64,000 bases of DNA from Siderastrea siderea (lineage: Eukaryota; Cnidaria; Anthozoa; Scleractinia; Rhizangiidae), in NCBI GenBank assembly GCA_964030785.1, contig CAXIQD010000006.1:102201-166200 (forward strand), in the 5' to 3' direction. Positions 20,501-31,659 of this stretch are shown piece after piece. The translations under genes and the position numbers were made by a program. Position 1 is the first letter of the stretch, and each line of letters starts with the position of its first letter. The notes beneath the pieces were generated by a model, which did not search any database, had not been told where the DNA came from, and saw only the letters and a list, made by a program, of their open reading frames with translations.

Positions 20501-22937
20501 GATGAGAGTGATCAAGTTTTCACACCAGCTCGTTCCCCCTGTAATTCATCATGTTACGATGGGGCACATATTTTGATGCGAACCGTGTTTTACAGTCTAC
20601 CACAGATTTGGCCTCATGCAGATGCATGTTGGGTTTAAAGTCAAGGCAAGATACAGGATACTATTCTATTGGTTTGTAGGAAGGAATTTGAAGTGTCTTT
20701 GAATGTAGGATCACGAGGAGAAAAATTTTAGTAGCGAAAGTTGGCACTAGATATGCCTATTTTGTACCCTTCTACTTGCTGATGGGAACAGCAATAGTGC
20801 AGTGTGAAATTTTATCGAGAGCTGGTGAGATGCATTCATCTGATAATTTTTCTTCAAGGATAGTTGAGGTCATGCAAAGAATCAGAAATGGTGTGATCCG
20901 TGCAGGAGCCGCAAGAAGCAAAGGCGCAATTGTCCATGCGCCGTGATCACAGTCTAGCATCATTTGGCTAATGGCACTTTAGCAGCTTTAAAACACGATC
21001 TGGATATTGTTCTTACAAAGTAGCAATCACTAAAAATCTTTTGATCATCTCTGCAGTTGGAGAAAGGAACAGGCGGCGGACGTTGGTTTGGCAAAGACAC
21101 TGAACAAACAAGGCAAGACAAGCGAGGAAGGGTTGATTCAAATATAGAAGAGGTAAATGAAAGCTGCTCACCAAGTGAAACACTGCCACCCCAATCCCCA
21201 CTTAGTGCCTTGTAACCTTGTGGCCACCTCTTTATCACGCCTCCATCAAACGGATTTAACATCATCCAACGTTGTGAAGTACAACTTTGTTGTACAACGT
21301 TTGATATCGATCAAACTTTGTTCGACACCACTTAATATCATTCAGCATCATTCAACGTCATTTACAAGGTTGGTCAAACACGTTTAACATGTCGAGTTCA
21401 ACAATGTGAAACGTTGGTGAATGGGAGTGTTGAATCTGTTTGGCCGAGGCCGTTTTCGTTTGTAAAAAAAAAGCAGCTTTATCTGGTCGTTCCGTTAATA
21501 TATCCAGATTTTCGTATCGGACTGATGACTTGATTAATAGAAAACCAATAAAGTAGAGACATCGCCCATTAAGTAATTGATTCCAAAACTATCTTGGTTA
21601 GTAAACTTAAACATTTTCATTATCAAAAAGTTTTCTAGTATGTGATAAAACAAGTATAAGTATCATACATGAGTTTATAGCCAGGTTAACATTACACGGC
21701 TCATTGGCAGTGAACATTGTCCTTTTACCTCCCCCTCCCCCACCATAAAGTAAAGCGCATTTTATTTTATTTTGTTTTATTTTGTTTTGTTTTGTTTTGT
21801 TTTATTCTATTTTGTTTCGTTTTATTTTATTTTATTTTATTTTATTTTATGTTATTTATTTATTTATTTATTTTATTTTATTTTATTTTATTTTATTAAA
21901 GGCAAAGCTCTCCTTATGGACGTTTCTATAATACCGTCACCCCTGTATTGCGGACAATTTGCCGTTTCAGACCAAAATTTACATAAACCCTACCTCCACA
22001 TACTCTCTACCTTTATAATACACACATTTCCATGATAAGGACACTACTCCCTGTCCCTTCGGTGTTCGTATTAAGGATGTTGGACTGTATTTCAAGCATT
22101 ACTTCAGTTGTTGTTAACTTGCTGTTTTGTTCTGTTAGCTTTCAAAACTTGCTGAGTCGGGCAGTGATCGACTGGAGTGTGCCAATGTTGATCTCAAGGC
22201 AGACATTGAACGGTGGCACAAGAACAAGAGAACGGACTTTAGAGAGCTGTTCACTGAGTACTCTGACAGACACATCAATTATTACAAAGAGGTGAGACGG
22301 AGATCAATCTAAATGACTGATGAGCTATTTGGCTGGATTCTTATAAAGCGCATTAACTAAATAAGCGCACCGAAAGTATGCCAGCTATTAATATTTTTAA
22401 TGAAGAGATGAGTGCTTTATCTTAATGACGGATGAGCTATTTGACTGGCTTTCTATAAAGTGCACTAACTAATAAAGCGCGCTGACAGACATGTCAACGG
22501 TTATAAATTTAGATAAGACGGCTTTCTTATCACTAATCACATGCTTACCATCCTTATTTTGTGTGGTGGGCTGTGCTTTCGTTAGCCTTAAATCGCCAAA
22601 ATAAACTCAGAAACACAAAGCAAAACAACATCGGAGCAATTTTATGAGTTTTTATTTCATTTTCGTCAGTTTTCATAGGCCAAAATTTCGGCTTTAGTTT
22701 TGCTAGTTTGATAAACCGATACAGCCATTATTAATGCACCGCACATCACACAAACAAAGGATGGTAGTCCTGTGCACTGATGAGCTATTTGGCTGGCTTT
22801 CTATAAAGCGCACTGACTGCACTATACTTACTTAGATTTTTTTACTTCTTATTCAGTGCTTGGCGGCTTGGCAGGAGGCCTTAAAGATTGTGTCAGGAGA
22901 TAAGAAAGACCCGGATCAAGACTTAGAGGAAGCCTAG
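14525..22937 (+). CDS. SNX30: PX-BAR sorting nexin of the SNX7/SNX30 group
   Basis: Eleven exons: 14525-14608, 15843-16031, 17524-17634, 17901-18065, 18705-18900, 19591-19721, 20156-20224, 20376-20462, 21057-21152, 22139-22291 and 22857-22937; all GT-AG, phases agree, 453 aa (human SNX30 437). PX domain about residues 76-183: [13 protein letters not shown], the PI3P-binding RRYQDF (106-111), PPLPEK loop, [12 protein letters not shown] and [16 protein letters not shown]-type coiled coil fills the rest ([49 protein letters not shown]). Such proteins bind endosomal PI3P and curved membrane, and SNX7/30 pair with SNX4 in endosome-to-recycling and autophagy traffic. I cannot separate SNX7 from SNX30; in cnidarians one gene may stand for both. 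Acidic N terminus [16 protein letters not shown]. Introns are repeat-rich. Confidence 0.93.
16168..16200. repeat. Perfect 33-nt palindrome
   Basis: CCTTCCTTATCACAAT and its complement flank a single central A. It abuts the larger palindrome that follows, sharing GG. Confidence 0.9.
16199..16269. repeat. Perfect 71-nt palindrome
   Basis: 35-bp arms begin GGAAGGTAGGTAGCTAGGAC and meet around a single T at 16234 in an AT-rich centre. There is essentially no spacer, so it can form a cruciform or hairpin. Confidence 0.92.
18154..18275. mobile_element. 122-bp Tc1/mariner/pogo-type MITE (SNX intron 4)
   Basis: TA dinucleotides flank CAGTTGAACCTCTTTAACAC at the left and GTGACAAGAGTTTCAACTG at the right; imperfect terminal inverted repeats of about 22 bp. 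Non-coding. Confidence 0.75.
19351..19554. mobile_element. MITE with CCCTTTCACTCCC termini (SNX intron 5)
   Basis: TTAA precedes CCCTTTCACTCCCCAGAG; the right end is CTCTGGGAGTGAAAGGG followed by a degraded TTTC. Non-coding, about 204 bp. Probably piggyBac-like by its TTAA/CCC terminus. Confidence 0.65.
21757..21898. repeat. (TTTTA/TTTTG)n microsatellite (SNX intron 9)
   Basis: About 140 bp of pentanucleotide TTTTA and TTTTG units with a short TTTA section. The hydrophobic Phe/Leu frames across it are artefacts. Confidence 0.92.
22315..22815. repeat. Three direct copies of a GATGAGCTATTTGGCTGGC unit (SNX intron 10)
   Basis: Copies begin near 22319, 22427 and 22779, each continuing with a TATAAAG(C/T)GCA segment. 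The first two are 108 bp apart; the third follows an unrelated insert of about 290 bp. Unclassified. Confidence 0.7.
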
Positions 22938-23850
22938 GAATTATTAAGAATCTACTCTAACAATCAATCATGTGCAAAGTAACAGATCTGATGATCTGCT
23001 GTCACGGTTGAACTTTGAATTACAAGCTTTACTTGCAATCATCGCTACCAGCTCCTCTCGCCACTTTAAAAACGAATAGGGGCCCAGGACCTATTAAACA
23101 ATATGGCGGAAATCAGTCAGTTACAAAAAGTAGTCTGTTACGTGAAAGGGTATTGCAGTTTTAGTAGTCTGATGAAGTTCGAGAAAAATAGGATGAAAAG
23201 TCTCCGCCACAAATCGAGAAATCCCATACAAACGTCTCTTTTTGAAAATGTGTCTTCCATACCCATACAAGCTATGTAAATTGTCTTATTTTTCAAAGCC
23301 ATTTAGTCAGCGCTGTCAGAACCAATTTCTACCATTTGGAGGTGCTTTATCGTAACCGATTAATTGATTTTAACAGTATCGTTTGACCATTTTTTTCTCG
23401 TTTCTAAAGCGATCAGGAAGGGTGAATTAAGAGTGCTGCGGAAGGGATTCACGGGTGACAGCTTGTCTTGTTGGATGTACTGGCCCTTTCAAGAAAAACG
23501 TATTTGCAGGAACTTAGAGAACTCATATGTTCTTATTGTTGTCGTCTATAGGATCGTAAAAACACTGACAATTCCTCTACTTCGGGAGAAATAAAAAAAT
23601 TATGGCAGGGGTGGGTAAAGAGAGAGCATGCTGGCAGGATATATACGTTATAACACGAATCGTCGTTCAGGTCACAAAATCAGTAAAATTTTAAAGTTTT
23701 TTGTCCTGCACTGTGAAATTAAAATCTGAAAAAAGCAATTTCTTTATATGTTATTTTTTCTTTTAACAAAATGTTTGTTGAAAGATGTTGCGAAACGACT
23801 TCGTCGTTGTTGCTTACTCCGAAAGCAAAACAAAAGAAAATTTGAATCGA

Positions 23851-24066
23851 CACCATTTAACAGGGTAACCAACACATTTAGCGTCATTTAACAGGGGAGC
23901 CAACACGTTAACCAGGGTAACCAACACGTTTAACATCATTCAACAAGGTAACCAACATGTAGGACATCATTCAACAGGGTAACCAACACGTTTGACATCA
24001 TTCAACAGGGTAACCAACACGTTTAACGTCATTCAACAGGGTCACCAACACGTTTAACATCATTCA
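23851..24066. repeat. Minisatellite, unit about 31-32 bp
   Basis: About seven imperfect copies of AACAGGGTAACCAACACG followed by TTTAACATCATTC. Similar words (CATCATTCAAC, CACGTTTAACAT) occur at 21255-21400 in SNX intron 9, so both derive from one repeat family. Confidence 0.88.
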
Positions 24067-25526
24067 CGACGTATTGTGATTGAAAGCATCCTAATAAAAA
24101 GATAATTAGTATTAACAGCTTGAATTGCAAGACATTCAACGGTTTGGAATAGAAAAGTTGGATCTTTTTGTCCAAGGTGTTAAGACTAAAAGAGAAAATG
24201 CTCCGGCGTTATAATTTTGGCGTTCAAAACTTAAAACAGGTTAATCGTTTTAGACTAAAGATATCGTAATAAATTGATCTAGAGCGAGTCTATTTTCTTA
24301 TCTAAACCAAGTTCAAAAGCGTAAGCAAGAAGCTCTGTAAGTTCTTTCATTTATTATTTTAAGATAAGAATTTTAATAACTACGGTAGGTAAATTAATTG
24401 TTCAATCCCTCTAAATAAGCATTACATGAGGTGAAATGAAAGTCAATTAAAGATATCAGCGTTTGAATGAACTGAGGAGATTCTCGCTTGTTTTCCCCCA
24501 ACCACCCTACCCAGACTCAAACCAATTTGTTCTATTCGGTTGAAGGAGGATTCGACACTAGTTTTTGGGATGAGTTCGTAAGTAGCACAATATAATGAAG
24601 CACAATGTACGCCGGCTGGGTGTGAAGTGTTAGAACACCCTATGATACTAGTATCCAACGACGGACTACGAGTCCTCTTTAATCCTGCCGAGACCCGCGC
24701 AGTCGGCAGTACACTCTTTTTTTTATAAGAACGTCTAATTTTGCGGCTGAGGCTGAACGGAAACTGAATGTTCTTATTTTTTTCAGGTTTTGAGCCTAAA
24801 TGTTCTTAGCATGTTCTTAAGTTACATGGTATAGAAGTTCAGAAAACCGATCTAAACGTGACCAGGAAACCTTAAAACGCCCATTGTGCACTGTATCATG
24901 TCAAATTTCTTTGACATACATGCTGTTGTTGTTTTTTCTTCTTAGCAAAATTCACTTTATTACTCTTCCACAGTTGAGAAAGAAAGAAAATATAGCCTGA
25001 GCTCTACATTAAAAAAAAAAAACAAAGAAAATGTGATTCGATAGAAATTCATGTCGTTACTCATGATGTGTTTTTAGCTCGATGCAAAAACGGCTGCAGA
25101 GCTGAACAAAATTACTGCCTTGTCTCTTAGTGTCACCTTGGATACGTTCTTAGTATGTTCTTAAAATCTGGGTCAATTTCAGCCTCAACGTTCTTACAAA
25201 AAAGGTTCTTATTAAAAAAAAAAGTGTACCGAACAGCGATCAAATTGGTCGGCGATTCTAAACGCTGGGTTTTAGAAATGGCAGACATTTCTTATAGATT
25301 CCAATCGTTAGGCGGGTTCAGGGAAGAAAACTACTTTAAATTTAAACTCAAGGGCGAAGCACTGGTAACGACGGCGACGTGAAAAACATACGCAATGCAT
25401 TATTCAGCGCTGTCCGCTCAGTCGCTAAAGAAACTCCAGTGCTCCACTTAATTACGTTTTTCTCACCAGACGTTACATTGACCTTTAAGTAGTAAAACCC
25501 AGGATTTCGAATTTATCAACTGAGTT

Positions 25527-25580
25527 GATAAGGTAAATTGGCCACTTTCAATTTCCTCTCGGTGGCCAATTTACCTTATC
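25527..25580. repeat. Hairpin with 19-bp perfect arms
   Basis: GATAAGGTAAATTGGCCAC and its exact complement surround a 16-nt loop. The same word recurs singly at 62186-62203, so it may be the end of a mobile element. Confidence 0.85.
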
Positions 25581-26948
25581 TCACCAAATGATTAATCCAA
25601 ATTTTTGTGTTTCACTTCCCCACCGACGCAGCATGTCAGTTTCTATAGAAACTAATAAGTGGTATATTTGGGAATCAGAAAACGTAAGACTAATAAAACA
25701 GTTTTCCCTGAAGGGTCAATGGCAAGGTGTCTACACTGCGTGCGCAAACTCTATATTAGATTATATATGTATTTGTTCAATTGTTAACAATTCAACTGAG
25801 AACGGAAACAGAACGGTAGCACTTACGTCATACCCGATTGACTGACTCGCACCGTGTCCCAATGCATTGCAGTTATTCTTCTCGCACTACAGTACAGGAA
25901 CATTCTAGCACACTTAAATGTCACCGTTGTGTCCTCAGTCATGCAAAATACCAGACGACTAGTCTGCGCCTGCGCGAATCGTTTCTTACGTCATATTTCC
26001 CCAACCATTTCGCGACCACATACCGGTTTATTCAAAGCGTTTACTGATTACTTAGAAACACTCTTTATTTAAAAAGAAGTATTCAAAAGGTAAATATTTA
26101 CACTGTAAATAGGTTGCCTGTGGTTGTTTCATGGGCATCAATTGCACCGGTTACTAGCCTCAAGTACGGATTTAGAATATCGAAAGATTTCTTTTTCTTT
26201 TTCTATTTCCTTTCGTTCCTGAGGTAAGCTGTAATATCATGTTCTCTCTTGTTTTTTAAACCTTTTGTGACGCAAGGCTCAGTAATTACATTCAGTTTGC
26301 ATCCTAAGGTTCTGTTATTAAACAGAGGACAATGCAATGACAAATTAGGATGTTTTTGTTTTCATTACCATCGTGTAGTCGTGCTCGAGCGCATCACTCA
26401 TTACATCATGAGAAAAATATGTCCAAAACTGTAACTCACAAATAAACGAAAACAATTTCTTTTCTTCTGAAGAATGATGTTAAAAGAGTTAAGAGAGGTG
26501 ACAAATTCACTATGTTAAAGCTGAATAAAGTACTCATACTTTGACTGGAATGTTTGCCATTTATCAGTAGAAAAAAAGATTACATTACATGTTAATGAAG
26601 CTGCTCAACAGACTGAAAAGGCCGTGATTATTCAACTATTACCGAGTAAAGGTTGTTTCGTAAGACATGCAGGTCACGTCCATCGACGCAAACTGGCCAC
26701 ACAGCGCATTCTACCAGTCAGAAGGCTGACAAAAATCACAAGTGAAAATCCTGTTTTGAATTAATTACTTAGGCAATCAATAAGTAATTAGACCAGTTCA
26801 CACCTTCAGACGTGATGAGTTCTTACATATATTTACCGACTGCTCTATTGAAAGAGACCGCTTCTTAATTGGAATTGGTGCGTGTTTGACTAAGCGACTG
26901 AACCTTGGCAACTATAATAAGGCAAAATTAAGCATCTTGGACAATAAC

Positions 26949-28253
26949 ATGTTTGCATTTGGAGAAACGGTAGAGAGGCTACCTAAAGATTTCGCTGCTG
27001 ACAGAGCGAGGATAAAGAAAGGGAAAGTGTTTGCGAGAAAACGATCACTTGATCTTACTCAAGCAGTGGACACTTTGATGCTACCGGACATAACAACTAC
27101 ACAACTAACACAAAACTGCCAAACGACTGGTGTAAGTCGGAAGGAAGCACGAGAAGGAATGAATGGAAAAGAGAGAAAACCTGTGCATCAGATAGCCAAA
27201 CGTGGCCGGCTAAGAGATAGTACATTTATGATAGAGGATAATGTGGGAAGCTGTGTAGAGGAATTGGAAGGTTTGCTTGTCTCCAGGGTTAATTTTCAAA
27301 GCGAAAGCACTGAGCTTTCGCAGAAAAACTTCTCGTTTGGTTGTGCAAAGAAACAAAGAAAGCATCACAGCCGGCTTTGTAAAACAGATAGCGGGTTTTA
27401 TGAAGACTCGGGCGATGATTTAGTGACGCGTTCGGTTCCTGGTTCACCGAACGAGTCCGACAAAGCTTCGAATGTTTCGAACGGCTCGGTGGGACCGGTG
27501 ACGACGCCTGCTGAAAAAACGCGGAAATTAACGCTGGACTTCAAAACGATTTTAAACCAGAATAAAGCTGTGGTGAGAAACACGGAGAAGTTGACTGCGC
27601 GCGCTAATATGCGGTGCGTGCAATCAACTCCGTCCCTCCACGCTGACTTGGTCGCGTTTAAAAGTTTATCAACTCATTACAAAGGTGGTGCAATTTCAAA
27701 CTGTGCTTTACAAACAAACGAACACTGTGTCAAACTTGGAGAGGTTGCATTGAAAACCAGAACAAATGCTTACGACGACGGACTCAAACAGTCAGACACG
27801 ACTCTCGCCGTTCTCAAAACACGACGGCGTCTTTTAGGGAGGCGGAACTCGACTTGTCCACCGTTCCCTTTTACGCAGCGAAGAAATAAAGAGCGCGTTG
27901 TCGATTATAGCAGAGCTTCTTGTGGCGATAAACACCTTATACAGTTTGCAAATGAGGAAAGACTTGACAACAGGCCATGCGTAAGTTGCCCTGTTGATCT
28001 GAGCGCGTCTAAGAATGAAGTTAGGAATACATCAGGTAATGAGAACCCCATTACGGACTTGAATTGTGCGGCATCTACGTCTAATTTGACGGGAAAAGCT
28101 TTGCTCGAAGCCACAGGATCACAACAAACTGCTGATGTTAATGCGAAATGCCAAGAATGGCTGAGCAGGTGGATTGCTTTCACCGATCATGCCCCTCAGC
28201 TAGTCATGGACAGCTCAACAGTTCCTTTGGAAAATTTCAAAGAAAGCAGTTAG
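26949..28253 (+). CDS. Intronless 434-aa protein of unknown function
   Basis: The longest open frame in the window. The frame opens at 26886 only by a TTG; the first ATG is at 26949 (MFAFGETVERLPKDF). The whole frame lies in one exon and the composition is low-complexity polar (Ser, Thr, Asn, Lys), with basic patches (KKQRKHH, KTRRRLLGRRNS) suggesting a disordered nuclear or cytosolic regulator. KTDSGFYEDSGDD resembles a DSG-type phosphodegron (compare CDC25A DSGFCLDSP). RRRLLG could be a cyclin-docking RxL motif, and GRRNSTCP a basophilic-kinase or 14-3-3 site. No membrane segment, signal peptide or catalytic motif. Coding status is supported by length and composition only; it could be a lineage-specific gene or a retrocopy. 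I do not recognise the family. Confidence 0.7.
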   Translation: MFAFGETVERLPKDFAADRARIKKGKVFARKRSLDLTQAVDTLMLPDITTTQLTQNCQTTGVSRKEAREGMNGKERKPVHQIAKRGRLRDSTFMIEDNVGSCVEELEGLLVSRVNFQSESTELSQKNFSFGCAKKQRKHHSRLCKTDSGFYEDSGDDLVTRSVPGSPNESDKASNVSNGSVGPVTTPAEKTRKLTLDFKTILNQNKAVVRNTEKLTARANMRCVQSTPSLHADLVAFKSLSTHYKGGAISNCALQTNEHCVKLGEVALKTRTNAYDDGLKQSDTTLAVLKTRRRLLGRRNSTCPPFPFTQRRNKERVVDYSRASCGDKHLIQFANEERLDNRPCVSCPVDLSASKNEVRNTSGNENPITDLNCAASTSNLTGKALLEATGSQQTADVNAKCQEWLSRWIAFTDHAPQLVMDSSTVPLENFKESS

Positions 28254-28582
28254 GATTTATTTCATTCTGCAACAAAATACCCCTAATGCAAGTCTGAAGG
28301 CAGTAATAAGCCAGGCCCCGTAGTTCAAAGTAGGATTAAGCTAACACAATTCTAGCTTCAAATATTGCTTATAAAAGAGGATTCCTACAACTTATTTCTG
28401 ACGCGCAATTTCACTTTGACTAGTTTCACACTTAAACTAAACTTTACTAGTTAAAAACGCTATTGAACAAGAGAAACGAGGACCTTGTTTGACGTTCAGT
28501 TCTACATCAGCATTAATCGCCCCTCAAAGAACAGATTCCTGGTCAATGCTTCAGTTGGCTTTTAATGGAGCGTTTTGTTTTT

Positions 28583-28615
<33 letters not shown>

Positions 28616-30694
28616 GTTTTTATCGCGATAGAGAGTTTTTCTTTTTTTTTTTGTAAATCTAAAAGTTACCGGCTTTTTCATCCTCTTTTTATCACCATCA
28701 CAGATTTAATATTGCAAGTGTTTTTCGTTGTTATATTAGTTGTATTCTTCAGTAAGAGTAGCCAAATGCTTTCTAATGAGGGATTCATGTGATTAATTGA
28801 AACACTTTAGAATCATGATACCAATAAATTAATTATTTTATGAAATCTTCTTGCGTAATGCTTATTTTTTTTAGTGTCATTGCATACTTTTTACTTACCT
28901 CATAATCGCTGCCTTGTTTTGCGCAAGAGGGAGCCAGTCCACTTAAGATGACACAGTGAAGATTTTTCTCTAGTCTAAATATCTGCGAAATCAGGTTACT
29001 TTTATGAATAATACTTTTGCAAGACAAGCGAGTAGCATTTCATTTGTAACTTCGAGAGAGTCACAAGTCAAGCAAGAAACATGACCATAAGATGCCAGTC
29101 ACACAAGCCAATTTAAAAATATCTTAGACTCCAACAAAAATTTCAATCGTTTTGCATGCTGGTTATCGATCCGTGAGATAGACTAACTGATTCGCTATCT
29201 GTGCAAACAGTTAACTCGTCCAAACGCATTGCGGACCTGAACCACCTCGTTCATAGTACTTTTTTCTTTGCAGAATTTGAATACCTGGGGCTGGATTCAC
29301 GAAGCCCTCGTAAGGTAAGATGTGTCCTATGTATTGTTGGAAAACAAAAGCCTTTTGTTTAGAGACAATATTTAGGATTCATCTTGACTTCCTGTCCCTG
29401 AACTCCTTTCATTTTCACGTAGATTTCCTTTTATCAACTTCCTCAAAGGTTCACTCAAATTAAACACGCGAAATTTGGTCCTCTTAATTTTCAGGCCTTG
29501 ATTGCCCAGGGCACGAACATTTAAGGCATGATAAATTTTTGACTAGAGGCTTTGTTCTATTCTCTGTTTTTGCAAATGTCTCAATTGGATACCCCAAAAA
29601 TTTTACCTACGAGATTTAACCAACCAACTTAACAGGATTTAGGAGACTAAGGCAAAGACTACACCCGCGAAAATCAAAGGCAGTTTGACAAGACTGGTCT
29701 CGAACGAAAAGTAAAACTGGAATACGTAAAAATTCCGATAATAAGCCCCGCGATTTTGGTGGGCTTATTTTCGTGGTGGGGAGGGGGGGGGGGGGTATTT
29801 TTGGAGGGAATTTTGCGCTTCAAAAGTGGTTCGGCTTATCTTTGGAAGGGAATTTGCGTCTGAAAATGAGGGAGTTTGCGTTTGGAAATGCTGCGCCAGA
29901 AGGAATGTGGGTACAGGCTGGAGGAATTGAACTTCCTTTTGCAAATCATCTCTATGCTCCCAAGAAATACAAGCAAAGTGAAAGGAATGCAATACGACAA
30001 ATAACAATGACCGTATTATCGAACTTTAAAATTATCTCGTTTTATACTTGTTCGTTTTTGTCGGGTCACCCTGTTGTGGTAAATAATTCCGTAATTGTTG
30101 TACGTACAGAAGTACAGATTGCTATCAGTTCGTATGTAGAATTATATGGACCTGATTGATAAAACGTTGTCGGGTGCAAAGTAAACCATGAACGACGCGA
30201 CACCATGAAAATCTGGGAAGACAGCACTGACAAGCTTATTACTCAGTTCCATATACTGATATCCAAGATATTTTCATTACTAAGACGGTTTTGAACTAGA
30301 TTTGGATATCCTGTATTAATATTATCTCAACGGTGCCTGAGAAAAGAAACAAGTTTTCCCATTTCCCAGAAAATCATTTAGTCGTATCATTCATAGTACA
30401 TGCTGTTTACACGACAACGTTTTTTTTCAATTAGGTGTATATAGTAGTTTGTGTGACTACTTATTACGTAATCGCTCTTGGGACGTAAACTTAATATATT
30501 TATAAGCTTATAAACTTATTTATATTTTCATTACGTTTACTTGAATTATAGAGAAAATTATTGTTTATATTGTTCAGACATTAGTGCATTTTTTTTAACA
30601 ATTTGTAATTATTATTAATATAGTGTGTCTCCCATTAGCACCCTGTCTTTACAAGGTGCTAGATCACTTTGACATATAAATAAAGTTATTATGA

Positions 30695-30753
<59 letters not shown>

Positions 30754-31659
30754 CGATGGACTTTTTTGTGAATGAGATTTGGGGAGCTTATACTCTGGAG
30801 GGCTTATTTTCGGGGGGGGGGGGGATTATTGGAATTTTACGGCATGTTCGGTTTCTGGAGAGATGTCGAGAGGAAGAGAAAGACCAGACAAGGTTCCCGT
30901 GTTTTCGGTTTTAGATCTAAAGTAAAACAAATAGAATGCATCGGAAGCTTGAGAATTCTGTAAAGAAACTATTGATTGATTAGCGCAGGAAGTATTACAC
31001 ACTGCCAATTCTGCTGTAGAACAGCCTTCGTTTTGATCAGGGCTGGAGGTAACCTCAGTGAAATGTTAGTATGGAAGCTGGATGAAAACGGAGACATTTG
31101 AAACGCTGATGCTGTTTCTTATCGTTTTTTAGTCCGGGAACTAGGGGCTAAAAAAATGACGCTTCGCTCAACCCAGAGTACTGAAAAGGTTTGGCGACGG
31201 ATTTCGATAGATTGAACCCTCCTCTTTTTCGGTAGGTAGTTTGTGGGCAAAAATGAAATTTAAGCAGAGACTTTTGTAAATGGATTACTGTAGACGGGGC
31301 CTGATATTAACTCTCTTTTTTACAGGCACCTTAAGCGCCAGCAATCTCCCAAAAGGTGAAAGGGAAATCAATGCGCCACACTTTTTATATTTTGTGCGCA
31401 GCATTCAACAGTGTTCATTTCCTGACATATTTCTGGGCTTGTGTTTTTGCACCATTCGTTTTACCATTTTTATAAGGTTTTACCATTATTCGATTCATTC
31501 ATATCTCCCATTTCTCGGATTTTTCCTATCTTCCATTTCTCCATTCCACCAACCACCATTCTGCAGTCCAGCTGATCCTATTCTTACCATTTCAAAATTT
31601 TCCCGGTAAGCATGAAGAAGCAGTTGGCTAGCGGTCCTCCACACGTGGCTAAATTCAAC
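28254..31659. other. Intergenic region upstream of WDR36
   Basis: Presumed 3' UTR of the intronless gene (AATAAA near 28822), then repeats. Two related G-run segments, GGCTTATTTTCG followed by poly-G, lie at about 29760 and 30800, and a (TTA)n microsatellite follows an ATAAATAAAG tail that looks like a SINE or LINE 3' end. The frame at 29773-30159 reads through this repeat and is not supported as a gene. Confidence 0.45.
30696..30752. repeat. (TTA)n microsatellite
   Basis: About 19 trinucleotide units directly after a retroposon-like tail at about 30676. Confidence 0.92.

Larger units (their letters stand above)
22938..26948. other. Intergenic region between SNX and the intronless gene
   Basis: About 4 kb with no supported gene. 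It holds the presumed SNX 3' UTR (AATAAA near 23590), the 23851-24066 minisatellite, the 25527-25580 hairpin and otherwise AT-rich single-copy-looking DNA. Frames at 23364, 25588 and 25838 have no domain and no splice support. Confidence 0.5.

Noticed and set aside
21717..22035. Phe/Leu-rich 'membrane protein' frames
   Set aside because: Translation of a TTTTA microsatellite.
23851..24066. CRISPR-like array
   Set aside because: Direct repeats are contiguous without unique spacers and the genome is eukaryotic; it is a minisatellite.
29773..30159. 128-aa Gly-rich frame
   Set aside because: It reads through a poly-G-containing repeat that recurs at 30800; no splice or domain support.
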